From DAOULY01 sp034414595 (GTDB taxonomy: Bacteria; Chloroflexota; Dehalococcoidia; SZUA-161; JAUWZY01), in contig DAOULY010000002.1 of NCBI GenBank assembly GCA_034414595.1, positions 62,001 to 126,000 of the forward strand: 64,000 bases of DNA, in the 5' to 3' direction. The translations under genes and the position numbers were made by a program. This document shows, in pieces, positions 33,805-42,233 of this stretch. Under the pieces are notes generated by a model. It was given only the letters and a program-made list of their open reading frames with translations, did not search any database and was not told the DNA's origin. Each line of letters opens with the position of its first letter. Positions within the stretch are counted from its first letter, which is position 1.

Positions 33805-35512
33805 GGCCGCAAACCTCCTTCAAAACGCCCTGCATCTCCCCCAATGTGCAATTCGCTCTCGCTGCATTGAGGATCGCCGGCATGAGGGTGCCGCAGGATT
33901 TGGGCCACTCCTCGATAAACCTCTCCGTTACCTCAGTCAATTCAGCCAAAGCCTCTTTCACTTTTTGATTATCCCGCTCCTCCCGGAACCTCCTTACCCT
34001 TGCGATAGCTTCCTCCTCTACCCCCGGGTCTACCTCGAACACCTCTATCTCACAGGACTCCTCTTCCAAGCGATACTTGTTCACTCCCACCATCACCTTT
34101 TCGCCCTGCCTGAAGCTCGCATGCCATTCATTGGCCGATCTCTCAAGCTCCCTCCTGAGCCAGCCTGTCTCCCAGCATTTGAAGGCGCCGCCGCGCTTCT
34201 CCACCTCTTCGAGGAGCTTCCAGGACTCCTCTTCCATCTTATTCGTCAACCACTCGAGGTAATAGGAGCCTCCCAAGGGATCGACGACGCTGGGGATGTT
34301 GGTCTCGTGGTAAAGGATCTGCTGAGTCCTGACAGCGATCTGAGCCGCCTCCTCTGAGGGGATGCAATAGGCCTCATCATAAGAGGAGGTCCAAACGCCG
34401 TCGACACCGGCCAGGACCAGGCCCAGGGTGGTGATTGTGGATCTTATGACATTGTTCAATGGCTCCTGTGCTGAGAGGATCAAGCCCGATGTCTGGGGAA
34501 AAGCAACCACCTTGAGCGACTGCGGCTTCTTGCAACCAAATCGATTCTTGAAGACCTTGGCCCACATCCTCCTCTGGGCACGAAGCTTGGCGATTCCCTC
34601 AAAGAGGTCAATGCCGAAGTGAGCGTGGTAATAGTATCGAGGAGCGATATCGTCAGGATCGAGCCCTGCTTTGACGCAGGCCTCGGTGATCTCGATGGCG
34701 AAGGCCAGAAGGAAGGCTATTTCCTGTATTGGGTTGGCTCCAGCCTCCCCAGGATTATAACCGGTGATGCTCGTGTGATGGGTTAAGGGCATGTGCTTGA
34801 TGCGGTAGTTGATGTTCTCCACCATCAGCTTCAAGGCATTTTCGGGGGGAAATGCGGTGACGTCACAGAACCATTGGCCGTAAGGCCAGTGGGGAGTTTC
34901 CATGCGCAACACTTCCGGAGGATAGCCTTGCCTCTCTGCGTAGGTTACATACATCGCAGTGAACACCAGGCTGGGCTCCAGCACGATGAAAGTTATGTTT
35001 ATCTTGTCCAGGGGCAGTCCTTCGCAGAGGAGCTCCATATCCCTTACTGTGCTCACCGAGATGCCACACTGCCCGACCTTTCCCTGCGCCTCTGGGTGGT
35101 CGGGATCATAGCCTCTCTGTGAGGGTAGATCATGGAGAATGTTGAACTTGGGGAACTCTTCCTCCCCTTGCTCTGTTCCGATATGGAGCCGCATCCCTAC
35201 TTTCCGGAGGTGTTCCCAGCGCTCGCGGGTGTCTTTGCCGGCCCCGAAGCCAAAGCCAATGCGCATCATCCAGGGCTGGGCCTGATACCCTCGAAGGTTT
35301 GTCCCCCTTGTATAAGGGTATTCCCCAGGCAGGCCTATGTCTTCAAAGTCAATGTTCGCTATGTCCAAGGGCGTGTATACGGGCTTCAGGGGAATACGGG
35401 CATGGCCGGTGGTCATCTCCTTGAATTCCCTTTCCTTATAAAGCTCGGCGCAATCTCTCTGCCATTGCTCCTCCAAGGCTTTAATTTTGTTCAATACCTC
35501 TTCACCGAACAT
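33788..35512 (-). CDS. B12-dependent acyl-CoA mutase large subunit, altered active site
   Basis: This 574-residue subunit has the TIM-barrel CoA-binding region of the methylmalonyl-CoA mutase family (PYTRG near 66; RGYDPDHPEAQGKVGQCGISVST; DPLGGSYYLEWLT) and relies on the separate B12 subunit downstream. Active-site positions differ: in the motif normally GYHxxEAGA the His is Asn (GYNPGEAGA, N253), and the Arg five residues before FPPE that binds the methylmalonyl carboxylate is Cys (C216). Tyr76 corresponds to the Tyr89 shuttle residue. Methylmalonyl-CoA is therefore unlikely; a branched or cyclic acyl-CoA is possible. GGAGGG precedes the ATG. It probably depends on read-through from the upstream GuaB3-like gene. 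Confidence 0.85.
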   Translation of the reverse strand: MFGEEVLNKIKALEEQWQRDCAELYKEREFKEMTTGHARIPLKPVYTPLDIANIDFEDIGLPGEYPYTRGTNLRGYQAQPWMMRIGFGFGAGKDTRERWEHLRKVGMRLHIGTEQGEEEFPKFNILHDLPSQRGYDPDHPEAQGKVGQCGISVSTVRDMELLCEGLPLDKINITFIVLEPSLVFTAMYVTYAERQGYPPEVLRMETPHWPYGQWFCDVTAFPPENALKLMVENINYRIKHMPLTHHTSITGYNPGEAGANPIQEIAFLLAFAIEITEACVKAGLDPDDIAPRYYYHAHFGIDLFEGIAKLRAQRRMWAKVFKNRFGCKKPQSLKVVAFPQTSGLILSAQEPLNNVIRSTITTLGLVLAGVDGVWTSSYDEAYCIPSEEAAQIAVRTQQILYHETNIPSVVDPLGGSYYLEWLTNKMEEESWKLLEEVEKRGGAFKCWETGWLRRELERSANEWHASFRQGEKVMVGVNKYRLEEESCEIEVFEVDPGVEEEAIARVRRFREERDNQKVKEALAELTEVTERFIEEWPKSCGTLMPAILNAARANCTLGEMQGVLKEVCGHGYTY

Positions 35513-35513
35513 C

Positions 35514-35717
35514 TCAGCCCTCCATAGAGTTACAGGAAGCTACGCTGCCAACGACCTCAGCTATCGGCCTTCCAGGGCCGAAGACCTCCTTGACCCCCAT
35601 CTGTTTTATCTCAGCTACATCCTCTTCAGGGAGCACCCCGCCAACTACAACCTGAATATCATCCAGATGCTGCTCCTTGAGCATCTTCATCACCACCGAG
35701 GTGTCGTATACGGCCCC
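35514..35717 (-). pseudogene. Truncated B12-binding domain
   Basis: The C-terminal half of a second cobalamin-binding subunit ends right before the mutase large subunit. It reads GAVYDTSVVMKMLKEQ, then VVVGGVLPEEDV and FGPGRP, matching the second half of the family domain. The N-terminal half with the DxHxxG motif is missing, so it cannot bind base-off B12 in the normal way. A short product could start at the GTG at 35696. Confidence 0.8.
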
Positions 35718-35775
35718 AGCTTGAGGAGGGCTTTCAACGGCTGAAGAAACCGATATGGCGAAGCTGAGCAGGTTG
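35710..35775 (+). pseudogene. Fragment of a second mobile-domain gene
   Basis: TTGAGGAGGGCTTTCA followed by CGGCTGAAGA matches the mobile-domain gene near 31803-31830 with few mismatches (EEGFQRLK in both). A later GAAGCTGAGCA also matches after a 1-base gap. The fragment is on the plus strand and abuts the truncated B12 domain on the minus strand, marking a rearrangement junction near 35710-35720. Confidence 0.7.
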
Positions 35776-36930
35776 TTAGGGCCGCAGCTGACTCTGAATT
35801 AGCTGGAGCTGCTTGCCCTCGGTCTTTATCGAGGGTGCAACCACCATCTCAACCCGATGCATCTCTTTTATCGTGCGCACTCCGCAAACACCCATAGCGG
35901 TGCGTAAAGCTCCGATCAAGTTCAGAGTGCCGCCGCTGACCGAGCTCGGGCCAAAGAGGATCTGCTCCAGGCTGCCCTTGACACCGACGTTGATCCTGGT
36001 CCCCCGGGGCAGTGCCTCGTGGAAGCTGGCCATGCCCCAGTGATAACCACGCCCCGGTGCCTCGCCAGACTGGGCCAGAATTGAGCCCAGCATTACCGCG
36101 TCAGCGCCCGCGGCAAACGCCTTGTTCAGGTCTCCGCTATTTTGGATGCCGCCATCGGTGATTATCAGTACATACCTGCCTGTCTCCCCGAAATAGTGGT
36201 CTCTGGCAGCAGCGCAGTCCATGGTCGCCGTTACCTGAGGCACACCGACACCCAATACTTCCCTGGTAGTGCATGTGGCCCCAGGCCCGATACCGACGAA
36301 GACGCCGGCGATGCCAGCTTCCATCAGCTCCCGTGCTGCGCCATAGGTCACGCAGTTCCCCACCAGGACGGGGACAGGTACCGATTGGCACAGCTCGGAG
36401 AAGATAAGCCCCCGATAGCTTTTCGATCTGTGGCGGGAGGTGGTCACTGTAGATTGCACCACGAGGACATCAACGCCGGCCTCGACCGCCACAGGAGCCA
36501 GCCGCTTGGTATTGGCTGGCGTCAGTGAAACAGCGCAGATGGCACCGCCATCCTTCATGGCCTTGATGCGGTCCCCAACAAGGTTCTGCTTTATTGGTTC
36601 GGAATAGACCTTCTGCAACAGACCAGTGACCTTGCCCTCTGGCGCCGCCGCTATCTGTGACAAGATATCATCAGGGTCTTGATACCTGGCTTGCAGTCCT
36701 TCCATATTGAGAACGGGGAGCCCTCCAAGCTTGCTCAAGGCGATGGCGAAGTGAACATCGACCACCGCATCCATAGCCGAGGCCACAATGGGAATGGAGA
36801 ATTTCAAATCGCCGATAGCGAAGCTGGTATCAGTCTGGTCTGGGTTCACAGTCACATCCCCGGGCACCAGAGCCACTTCGTCAAATCCATAGGCATAGCG
36901 CATCTCTCGCTTCTTTCGCCGGATAGCCAT
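35776..36930 (-). CDS. GuaB3-like IMP dehydrogenase family protein
   Basis: The 384-residue protein is an IMPDH/GMPR-type TIM barrel without CBS domains, as in the GuaB3 family. The catalytic loop with the essential Cys is GIGPGATCTTREVLGVG (near residues 219-235), preceded by VLVGNCVTYGAA and followed by the phosphate-binding ITDGGIQNSGD and the AVMLGS segment. It would oxidise IMP to XMP or carry out a related purine reaction. ATG 36930 is chosen over an upstream in-frame ATG because GGAGG lies 7 bases before it and a promoter stands just upstream. The mutase operon follows on the same strand. Confidence 0.85.
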   Translation of the reverse strand: MAIRRKKREMRYAYGFDEVALVPGDVTVNPDQTDTSFAIGDLKFSIPIVASAMDAVVDVHFAIALSKLGGLPVLNMEGLQARYQDPDDILSQIAAAPEGKVTGLLQKVYSEPIKQNLVGDRIKAMKDGGAICAVSLTPANTKRLAPVAVEAGVDVLVVQSTVTTSRHRSKSYRGLIFSELCQSVPVPVLVGNCVTYGAARELMEAGIAGVFVGIGPGATCTTREVLGVGVPQVTATMDCAAARDHYFGETGRYVLIITDGGIQNSGDLNKAFAAGADAVMLGSILAQSGEAPGRGYHWGMASFHEALPRGTRINVGVKGSLEQILFGPSSVSGGTLNLIGALRTAMGVCGVRTIKEMHRVEMVVAPSIKTEGKQLQLIQSQLRP

Positions 36931-36968
36931 CGTTTTCCTCCGTTTTTTGGGGAAGTTTATTAGAAGGA

Positions 36969-36997
36969 AATATAACAAACCGTGGCAGCAAAGTCAA
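36969..36997 (-). promoter_or_regulatory. Promoter of the GuaB3-like gene
   Basis: On the minus strand TTGACT (36997-36992), a 17-base spacer and TATATT (36974-36969) form a good promoter, about 40 bases before the ATG. It may also serve the mutase genes downstream. Confidence 0.65.
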
Positions 36998-37007
36998 TTT
37001 CTTAGCT

Positions 37008-37024
37008 TGTTACGAAATGGATTC
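37008..37024 (+). repeat. Left direct repeat of the ParB-nuclease-methyltransferase cassette
   Basis: TGTTACGAAATGGATTC recurs with one mismatch (TGTTGCGAAATGGATTC) at 40451-40467 in the same orientation. The two copies enclose the three-gene cassette and little else, so they may be attachment-site or target-duplication scars. Weaker similarity extends to the left. Confidence 0.55.
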
Positions 37025-37140
37025 CCGCATCAGTCTGTGAACTCCGCAATAAACTGGTCGAGGCGTGCAAGCCACACGCTCAATTTTGCCCACAGATTAC
37101 GATGCGGAACGGACTGTATAGAGCAATACAGTACACCAGA

Positions 37141-38304
37141 CTATGAACTAGAGGGTAGTTGCTCCAACCGCTGCCGCGAGATGTTGTCATCTCCGAACGT
37201 TGGCAAGCACAAGCAGTAATCAATCTCAAAACTGCACCCGGAGCTTCCCGGGCGAAACGCATCAGTTTGTCTTTTCTGCAACTTCGTCAAATGTGGCCGC
37301 CTAATTAGGTGAACACCCGGGAACGATGGGGTAAGCGAGTTAAAGAGACCACTTGTAATCTCGGATTCGTCCATGCCTTTCCCGCTTATTCGGCACACTA
37401 GCACCGCGTTCGGCTGTAAGAGGGGACCTATGCTACCCCAGGCTTCTGCTAGAAAGCTCCAATACTTGTCTTTTTGGTTGTGGCGGTCATCCTTCGAGAT
37501 ACTACCATATGTAGGATGGGGAGGGTATCCAAGAAACCATAAGCGCAACCATTGATCCTCTTCATAGTTCGTGACATCAAAGTAAGGGGGAGATGTGATA
37601 ATCGCCCTTATCTGACCCTTGAAGGATGAGAACTCAAGTGCTGCTTCTCTGACATCTCGCAATGCAACCTGCCCATGTCTCTCTGGTAGTTCGCCACTAA
37701 GCCGAAAGTGAGCCCGCGACCGTAAGATATTGAACACTTCTCGCTTCTTGGCCCACAACCTGTTCTTTCTCCAATATCGCAACGAGTATTTTGGCTTTAC
37801 GCTGATTGTTCTCGGCATCTGATTACTGAAATAGGCACTCGACTTATCCATCTCCCCATGCAAGGAGCCTAAAGCCATCGCTGCTATGAAGCGATGTACG
37901 GGGTCGTGTTGCCAGTTGAGGACCCTACGAAGAAATAAGATTTGGCGGAGGGTCGTATGATAGAAGGCACGGCGAAAGAAAGGTGGCAACTCCCGCCGTT
38001 CCTCCTCTATCCCGAGATACGAACAATCCCAGTACCTGCTCTCCAACTTGTCGAGTTCGTCAACGACAGATTTCAGTGGAGGAACATGAGCCTTTGCACC
38101 TGATATACAAAAGGCCACTGGATTGATATCACTTGCTATCGCCTCTCGCCCCATTAGCAGAGCCTGTAGAAGGGTGGTACCTCTTCCAGAGAAGGGGTCA
38201 TAGACATAGTCATCCTTCTTCGTGAAGGAATCCACATGCTCTTCAACGAATGTTTCCGGGAACATTGCAAAGTAGGGACAGATTGAGTGAAGGCGATTTC
38301 TCAC
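37141..38304 (-). CDS. DNA methyltransferase, amino-group type
   Basis: The protein of about 387 residues methylates adenine-N6 or cytosine-N4. SAM motif I DPFSGRGTT (36-44) is followed by AIASDINP, and catalytic motif IV TSPPYFD is at about 237-243. The order FxGxG before SPPY and the long helical region between them suggest an internal target-recognition segment. The GTG at 38304 overlaps the previous gene's stop as GTGA, with AAGGGG upstream; a TTG at 38337 is less likely. It is the last gene of the cassette and would protect host DNA if the middle gene is a nuclease. Confidence 0.85.
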   Translation of the reverse strand: MRNRLHSICPYFAMFPETFVEEHVDSFTKKDDYVYDPFSGRGTTLLQALLMGREAIASDINPVAFCISGAKAHVPPLKSVVDELDKLESRYWDCSYLGIEEERRELPPFFRRAFYHTTLRQILFLRRVLNWQHDPVHRFIAAMALGSLHGEMDKSSAYFSNQMPRTISVKPKYSLRYWRKNRLWAKKREVFNILRSRAHFRLSGELPERHGQVALRDVREAALEFSSFKGQIRAIITSPPYFDVTNYEEDQWLRLWFLGYPPHPTYGSISKDDRHNQKDKYWSFLAEAWGSIGPLLQPNAVLVCRISGKGMDESEITSGLFNSLTPSFPGVHLIRRPHLTKLQKRQTDAFRPGSSGCSFEIDYCLCLPTFGDDNISRQRLEQLPSSS

Positions 38305-39197
38305 TCCCTTACCCCTTCGAGTACAGACTTGGCCCAATCAGCAGAACACTCCATATCACATGTACCATTGACAGAGCCAACGACAGGTGCCCAGAAGGCA
38401 ATTCGGCAACGGTCGAATATGATACCGCTTCTTCGGCTGTACTTCATCCAGAGCGACTTGTCTATTCTGTGCGGAATGAAAAAAGCTTTTACCAGAGGAC
38501 TGGCTGGTGGTTCGATCATCCATTGATTGCAAAAGACCCCTGGTTGAAGTTCATTAATTTTATTTTCCCAGTTAGCGCCAGAGGCGCATGCGCCAAACAT
38601 GAGTAATTTCCCGGGTAGATGATCAGGAAAGTCGCTCCAAGCCACCACATCAACCGTATCGTCCTGGCTGCGCAGGGAAGGCTGCTCACGGAATCCTTCC
38701 CCCTCTTCTATATTTTTTGTACAAAGGACGGTCACTGCCTCCTTGAAGGAAGATGGAAGGTCTTTTCGAGGAGACGCAAAGCGCACTGCGTGTCCCCTGA
38801 GGTAGTTTTTAGCCGCGTCGCAAGCAAGGTCCTCAAAAAGACGTCTGGGAAAGGTTTTGGCGCCTATCTTGTTCTTCCACCCAAAATACGATAGGCAGAG
38901 ACAGAATAGGTACGAAGTAAAGTCTTGCCAATTTGCCTGGGCTGTAAGAACTCCCCCCTCACTAGAAAAAGGATAAGCAGTGTCAGCTGCCAAAGCGCGT
39001 TGTTCTAGTTCTCTAAACACCTCCAAGGCTTTAGACTCTATTGCTTCGTCGCCACCTCTTTCAAACAACGCAGCAGTCCGTAGAGCGGCTCGGAGGTCCC
39101 CACTGCTAGTGCTTAGGTCTGGAGAGAGTAAAGCACTCAACTCCACCCAATCCGCCAATCTTATTGTATCTATCGGAGATTTCGGGAGAGGAAGCAT
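38301..39197 (-). CDS. Candidate restriction-endonuclease-like protein
   Basis: The 298-residue protein is not a named family to me. Residues 179-215 read DDTVDVVAWSD, then GKLLMFGACASGANWENKI, a strand-acid-strand pattern like PD-(D/E)XK nucleases in which the second catalytic element is modified. Many Trp, Cys and Phe residues follow. There is no membrane segment. The ATG at 39197 lies one base after the ParB-like stop with GGGG 7 bases upstream, and its own stop overlaps the methyltransferase start. The tight coupling to a methyltransferase makes a nuclease role likely, but this is inference. Confidence 0.6.
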   Translation of the reverse strand: MLPLPKSPIDTIRLADWVELSALLSPDLSTSSGDLRAALRTAALFERGGDEAIESKALEVFRELEQRALAADTAYPFSSEGGVLTAQANWQDFTSYLFCLCLSYFGWKNKIGAKTFPRRLFEDLACDAAKNYLRGHAVRFASPRKDLPSSFKEAVTVLCTKNIEEGEGFREQPSLRSQDDTVDVVAWSDFPDHLPGKLLMFGACASGANWENKINELQPGVFCNQWMIEPPASPLVKAFFIPHRIDKSLWMKYSRRSGIIFDRCRIAFWAPVVGSVNGTCDMECSADWAKSVLEGVRE

Positions 39198-39198
39198 A

Positions 39199-40350
39199 TT
39201 AGCCCCTTTGTCTGGTTGCATCCGCGCGGATGCGCTCCATCTCCTCCTTAACCGTCCCCGCATAGCGAACTATGTCCGATGCAGTGGTGTATAGGTCTTC
39301 TTCCCCAGTATAACCGGTAGTGACCGTTGCCTTTGCCTGCTGCAATTCTTCCTTGGCCGATATTAACGCATCGCGGAAACGCCGCTTGTCGCCTATACCT
39401 ATTTCATGGGCCCTTTGAAGTGAGTAGCCTGACCGCAGCGCGGACAACGATGCTGGTTTGCTGATGGCCACCCTAAGAAGATTGAGGTCAGGGCTCTGGG
39501 TTTGAACCAAAGGTTCGGTTCTGGTCGACCTGCGGCCGTACAGCCAAGTCATCAGTTCGGAAAGAGCTGCCAGCTTTGATCTTGGGACTGGATTAGGTCG
39601 CAGCGAGTTCTCGGAGGTAATCCCCAAGAACTTCTGAAACTCAGGTTGGTCAGCGGCGGTGTACAAATGAGAGAAATAGAACCGATTACGAATCCTATCC
39701 TCTCTATCGAATTGGGCTTGTTCCTCAGCCTGTTGCAGGATCTTGTAGCCTCGGTAAAGCCGAACGACTGTCGTGTGACGGTCACCAATTCTTCTCGCTA
39801 TCTCGTCCAAGGGGACATCGAACGTCTCACGTACATCAGCAACATACTTGGCCTTGCTGAATGCGTCCCAGGGCTGCGTTCCGTTGATATGTCGGAAACC
39901 GAGATACGCCCAAAGACTTTGTCTATTGGGGTACACTAATACCGGAAGCCGCTCTAGGGCACGTTTCGCATCCTCATCTATGCTTGGGAGGCTGGTAGCC
40001 CTGATCTTCCTCTGTAGTTCCCCATCTCTTAGCAGCAGAACCGCTGCAACACGACGATTTCCCTCGACCACGATATACTTGCGCCTCAGAGTGTTCGCTT
40101 CGGCAGTATTCTCAGGGATGGCCAACAAAGGGTCTTGTGGATAATAACCATTGGCTGCGATTGAGAGCGCAATTTCGTCAACCGCCATTTCGGTCCATAA
40201 AACACGCAACAGGTCCTCCTGGCTGGGGCCCTGTGCGCTAGAGGCCAGCCGTGGGTTCTCTCCATCGAGCAACAGGTTATCGACTAGTATATACTCCGGC
40301 TGTGGAGTTTCGCTGGGCCTTGCTATCCTTCCTTGTTCTTCCTCAACCAT
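39199..40350 (-). CDS. ParB/Srx-like domain protein with putative HTH
   Basis: The 383-residue protein has an N-terminal ParB-type nucleotide-binding/nuclease fold: LLLDGENPRLA, then DEIALSIAANGYYPQDPLLA, and the signature VVEGNRRVAA (94-103). A helix-turn-helix-like segment follows (VPLDEIARRIGDRHTTVVRLYRGY, given here as positions 179-202). The rest is helical. It is not a chromosomal ParB, since there is no ParA and the C-terminus differs; such proteins occur in DNA-modification and phage-defence loci. GGGGGGA precedes the ATG at 40350. It leads the cassette. Confidence 0.78.
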   Translation of the reverse strand: MVEEEQGRIARPSETPQPEYILVDNLLLDGENPRLASSAQGPSQEDLLRVLWTEMAVDEIALSIAANGYYPQDPLLAIPENTAEANTLRRKYIVVEGNRRVAAVLLLRDGELQRKIRATSLPSIDEDAKRALERLPVLVYPNRQSLWAYLGFRHINGTQPWDAFSKAKYVADVRETFDVPLDEIARRIGDRHTTVVRLYRGYKILQQAEEQAQFDREDRIRNRFYFSHLYTAADQPEFQKFLGITSENSLRPNPVPRSKLAALSELMTWLYGRRSTRTEPLVQTQSPDLNLLRVAISKPASLSALRSGYSLQRAHEIGIGDKRRFRDALISAKEELQQAKATVTTGYTGEEDLYTTASDIVRYAGTVKEEMERIRADATRQRG

Positions 40351-40386
40351 CGAATCCCCCCTCAAGGAATCAGCTCCCACTAGAAT

Positions 40387-40415
40387 ACTTTATCACAACT
40401 CTACAACAGGCTCAA
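40387..40415 (-). promoter_or_regulatory. Candidate promoter of the ParB-like cassette
   Basis: On the minus strand TTGAGC (40415-40410), a 17-base spacer and TAAAGT (40392-40387) lie about 37 bases before the ATG. It is inside the direct repeats, so the cassette carries its own promoter. Confidence 0.45.
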
Positions 40416-40450
40416 GGAGTCAGGCATTTCACAAGAAGCTAAATTTTGCC

Positions 40451-40467
40451 TGTTGCGAAATGGATTC
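40451..40467 (+). repeat. Right direct repeat of the cassette
   Basis: TGTTGCGAAATGGATTC matches 16 of 17 bases of 37008-37024 in the same orientation. It lies upstream of the cassette promoter and before the next rightward gene. Confidence 0.55.
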
Positions 40468-40527
40468 GTGTAAGCTCTCTTGTGCCTCAATGTAGTCTGC
40501 ATCATAATGGTATAGGAGGATTCAGCT

Positions 40528-40779
40528 ATGGCATTGTCCGATTCGCAAATCAGAAAAGCCTCGATTAAGTGTCTTGAGAACCTTGCCCAGGATATTCTTG
40601 CGCATGAGCTTCCTCTGCTTCCAGCCGGCACCCAGGTCTTTGGCAGGGATGGCGCCTTCCGTGGAGAGACTGGCGACGAGGGATACTGGCTGGCTGCACT
40701 GGTGCTGACAGACGACAAAGGTGTGATAGAACAGATACGAGCAATTCTGAGTCGATATCAATGTGAAAGGGCAGATTAG
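40528..40779 (+). CDS. Small unrecognised soluble protein
   Basis: I do not recognise this 83-residue protein. It has a helical N-terminus (DSQIRKASIKCLENLAQDIL) and a short acidic beta region. TAGGAGG with proper spacing precedes the ATG, which supports it as real. It lies just outside the right direct repeat, upstream of sfsA. Confidence 0.55.
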   Translation: MALSDSQIRKASIKCLENLAQDILAHELPLLPAGTQVFGRDGAFRGETGDEGYWLAALVLTDDKGVIEQIRAILSRYQCERAD

Positions 40780-40984
40780 CAACTACCCTCAGTCGCTGTT
40801 GTTGCACAAGCCCTTCTTTCCCACTGACATGTTCACTCTCCTTTTCGCCATATCATATATGTAGACTGTGAATCAACCTCTATCCCCAGAGCCTCCAGAG
40901 CAGCCCGAAGCCCGCAAACTCAATCGGCCCCGCTGCCACCGAGGAAATGATACAATTCAAACAGCACTACACCGAGGAGCAAAG

Positions 40985-41674
40985 GTGAGACTCGAAGGCG
41001 AGCCAAAGGAGGCCATATTCATCGAGAGGCTGTCCCGTTTCTCCGCCCTGGTCCGGCTCCAGGGGAAGAAGGAGGTCGTTTACTTGCCCAACTCGGGCCG
41101 GGTATGGCAATTGCTGGTCCGCGGGCAAAAGGTGTTCCTGGTGCAGAGGTCAGGCCAGCAGCGTAAGTTACAGTGGGACCTGTACCTCTTCCTTCTGGGC
41201 CAGACCCTGGTCTGGGCCGATGCCAGAGCAGCCAACACATTGATTGCCGAGGCGCTGCAAGGTAACCTCCTGCCCCGGTTCTCAGGATTCACCTCGGTGA
41301 GAAGAGAGGTGGCCTATAGAGACAACAGGCTCGATTTCCTGCTCAGCAGCAACTCCGAGAAGCTCCTGCTCGAAGCCAAATCGGTGACTCTGGTTGAGCA
41401 AGGCGTTGCTCTTTTCCCAGATGCTCCCACCAAACGCGGTGCCCGGCAGCTCAGGGCCCTGATGCAAGCCAGAGACGAGGGATTCCAATGCGCCGTCGTC
41501 TTCGTCGTCCAGCGGGGAGATGCCCAAAGCTTGGCCCCCAATGATGTCATCGACCCGGAGTTCGGCCGTGCTTTGCGGGAGGCAAGGGGCAAGGGAGTGG
41601 AGGTATATGCCTATCGCTGCCAGGTCAATACTCAGGAGATCAGGCTGGCAGAAGAGGTCCCTGTGTCCCTCTGA
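40985..41674 (+). CDS. sfsA: SfsA family nuclease-like protein
   Basis: The protein of about 229 residues matches SfsA, first described as a sugar-fermentation stimulation, DNA-binding protein; the C-terminal half has a PD-(D/E)XK-like fold. Visible are AIFIERLSRFSALVRL at the start, VYLPNSGRVWQLL, RLDFLLSSNSEKLLLEAKSV with the acid and ExK residues (near 120-140), and TKRGARQLRALM. GTG 40985 is chosen since GAGGAG lies 5 bases upstream and the length then fits the family; an earlier GTG at 40868 would add 39 atypical residues. Confidence 0.85.
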   Translation: MRLEGEPKEAIFIERLSRFSALVRLQGKKEVVYLPNSGRVWQLLVRGQKVFLVQRSGQQRKLQWDLYLFLLGQTLVWADARAANTLIAEALQGNLLPRFSGFTSVRREVAYRDNRLDFLLSSNSEKLLLEAKSVTLVEQGVALFPDAPTKRGARQLRALMQARDEGFQCAVVFVVQRGDAQSLAPNDVIDPEFGRALREARGKGVEVYAYRCQVNTQEIRLAEEVPVSL

Positions 41675-41681
41675 AGCGCCT

Positions 41682-42233
41682 TCAACTTTTCTTGCGACTT
41701 ATTGAGATGCCGTCATCATACGGGATTATCACCGTCTCCAGCCTATCGCTATGACTTATCTCCCGGAGAAAATCGGGCATCATACCGGCATATACGGTCA
41801 CATCCTCCGCTACAACCAGACCGTTATCCTTCAACTTGTCCAGGGACAGCCTCAGATACTGATAGTATTCAGACTTATCCGCATCCAGAAAGACCAGGTC
41901 GAACTGACCCTCAAGCTGGGGGATGATATCGAGCGCATCTCCGAGCCTGAATTCCACGAATTGCTCCAGGCCAGCGCGGGAGAGGTTTTCCCTGGCCAAC
42001 TTAAGCTTTGAGCCATCGATGTCAATGGTAACAACCTTCCCATTTTGCTCTCTGATGCCCTCGGCAAGCCAGATCGTGGAGTAGCCATTCGATGTCCCCA
42101 CCTCCAGCACACGCCTGGCCTGGACCGCCTTTGCCATTATGTTAAGGAGTGCTCCTATCTGGGGACAGATATTCCAGTATTGATATCTTGTCCTCTCCAG
42201 TTGGTTCAATACCTCTGCTATCCTTCTCTCCAT
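41682..42233 (-). CDS. SAM-dependent O-methyltransferase (CCoAOMT-like)
   Basis: The protein of about 183 residues has the class I Rossmann fold of the caffeoyl-CoA/catechol O-methyltransferase family: VLEVGTSNGYSTIWLA (near 41-56), VVTIDID, and the metal-binding FDLVFLDADKSEYYQYL. The ATG at 42233 (ERRIAEVLNQLER) is preferred, since GAGAGG stands upstream; an in-frame ATG at 42353 would add 40 residues but has no ribosome site. The acceptor is unknown. It is divergent from galT and converges with sfsA. Confidence 0.8.
   Translation of the reverse strand: MERRIAEVLNQLERTRYQYWNICPQIGALLNIMAKAVQARRVLEVGTSNGYSTIWLAEGIREQNGKVVTIDIDGSKLKLARENLSRAGLEQFVEFRLGDALDIIPQLEGQFDLVFLDADKSEYYQYLRLSLDKLKDNGLVVAEDVTVYAGMMPDFLREISHSDRLETVIIPYDDGISISRKKS

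Noticed and set aside
37141..40350. Classical type II restriction-modification system
   Set aside because: The ParB-like leader gene and the unusual nuclease-like core do not fit that layout, so it is reported as a candidate new arrangement.
39199..40350. Chromosome-partitioning ParB
   Set aside because: There is no ParA neighbour or parS-like sites, and the C-terminal part does not resemble Spo0J.
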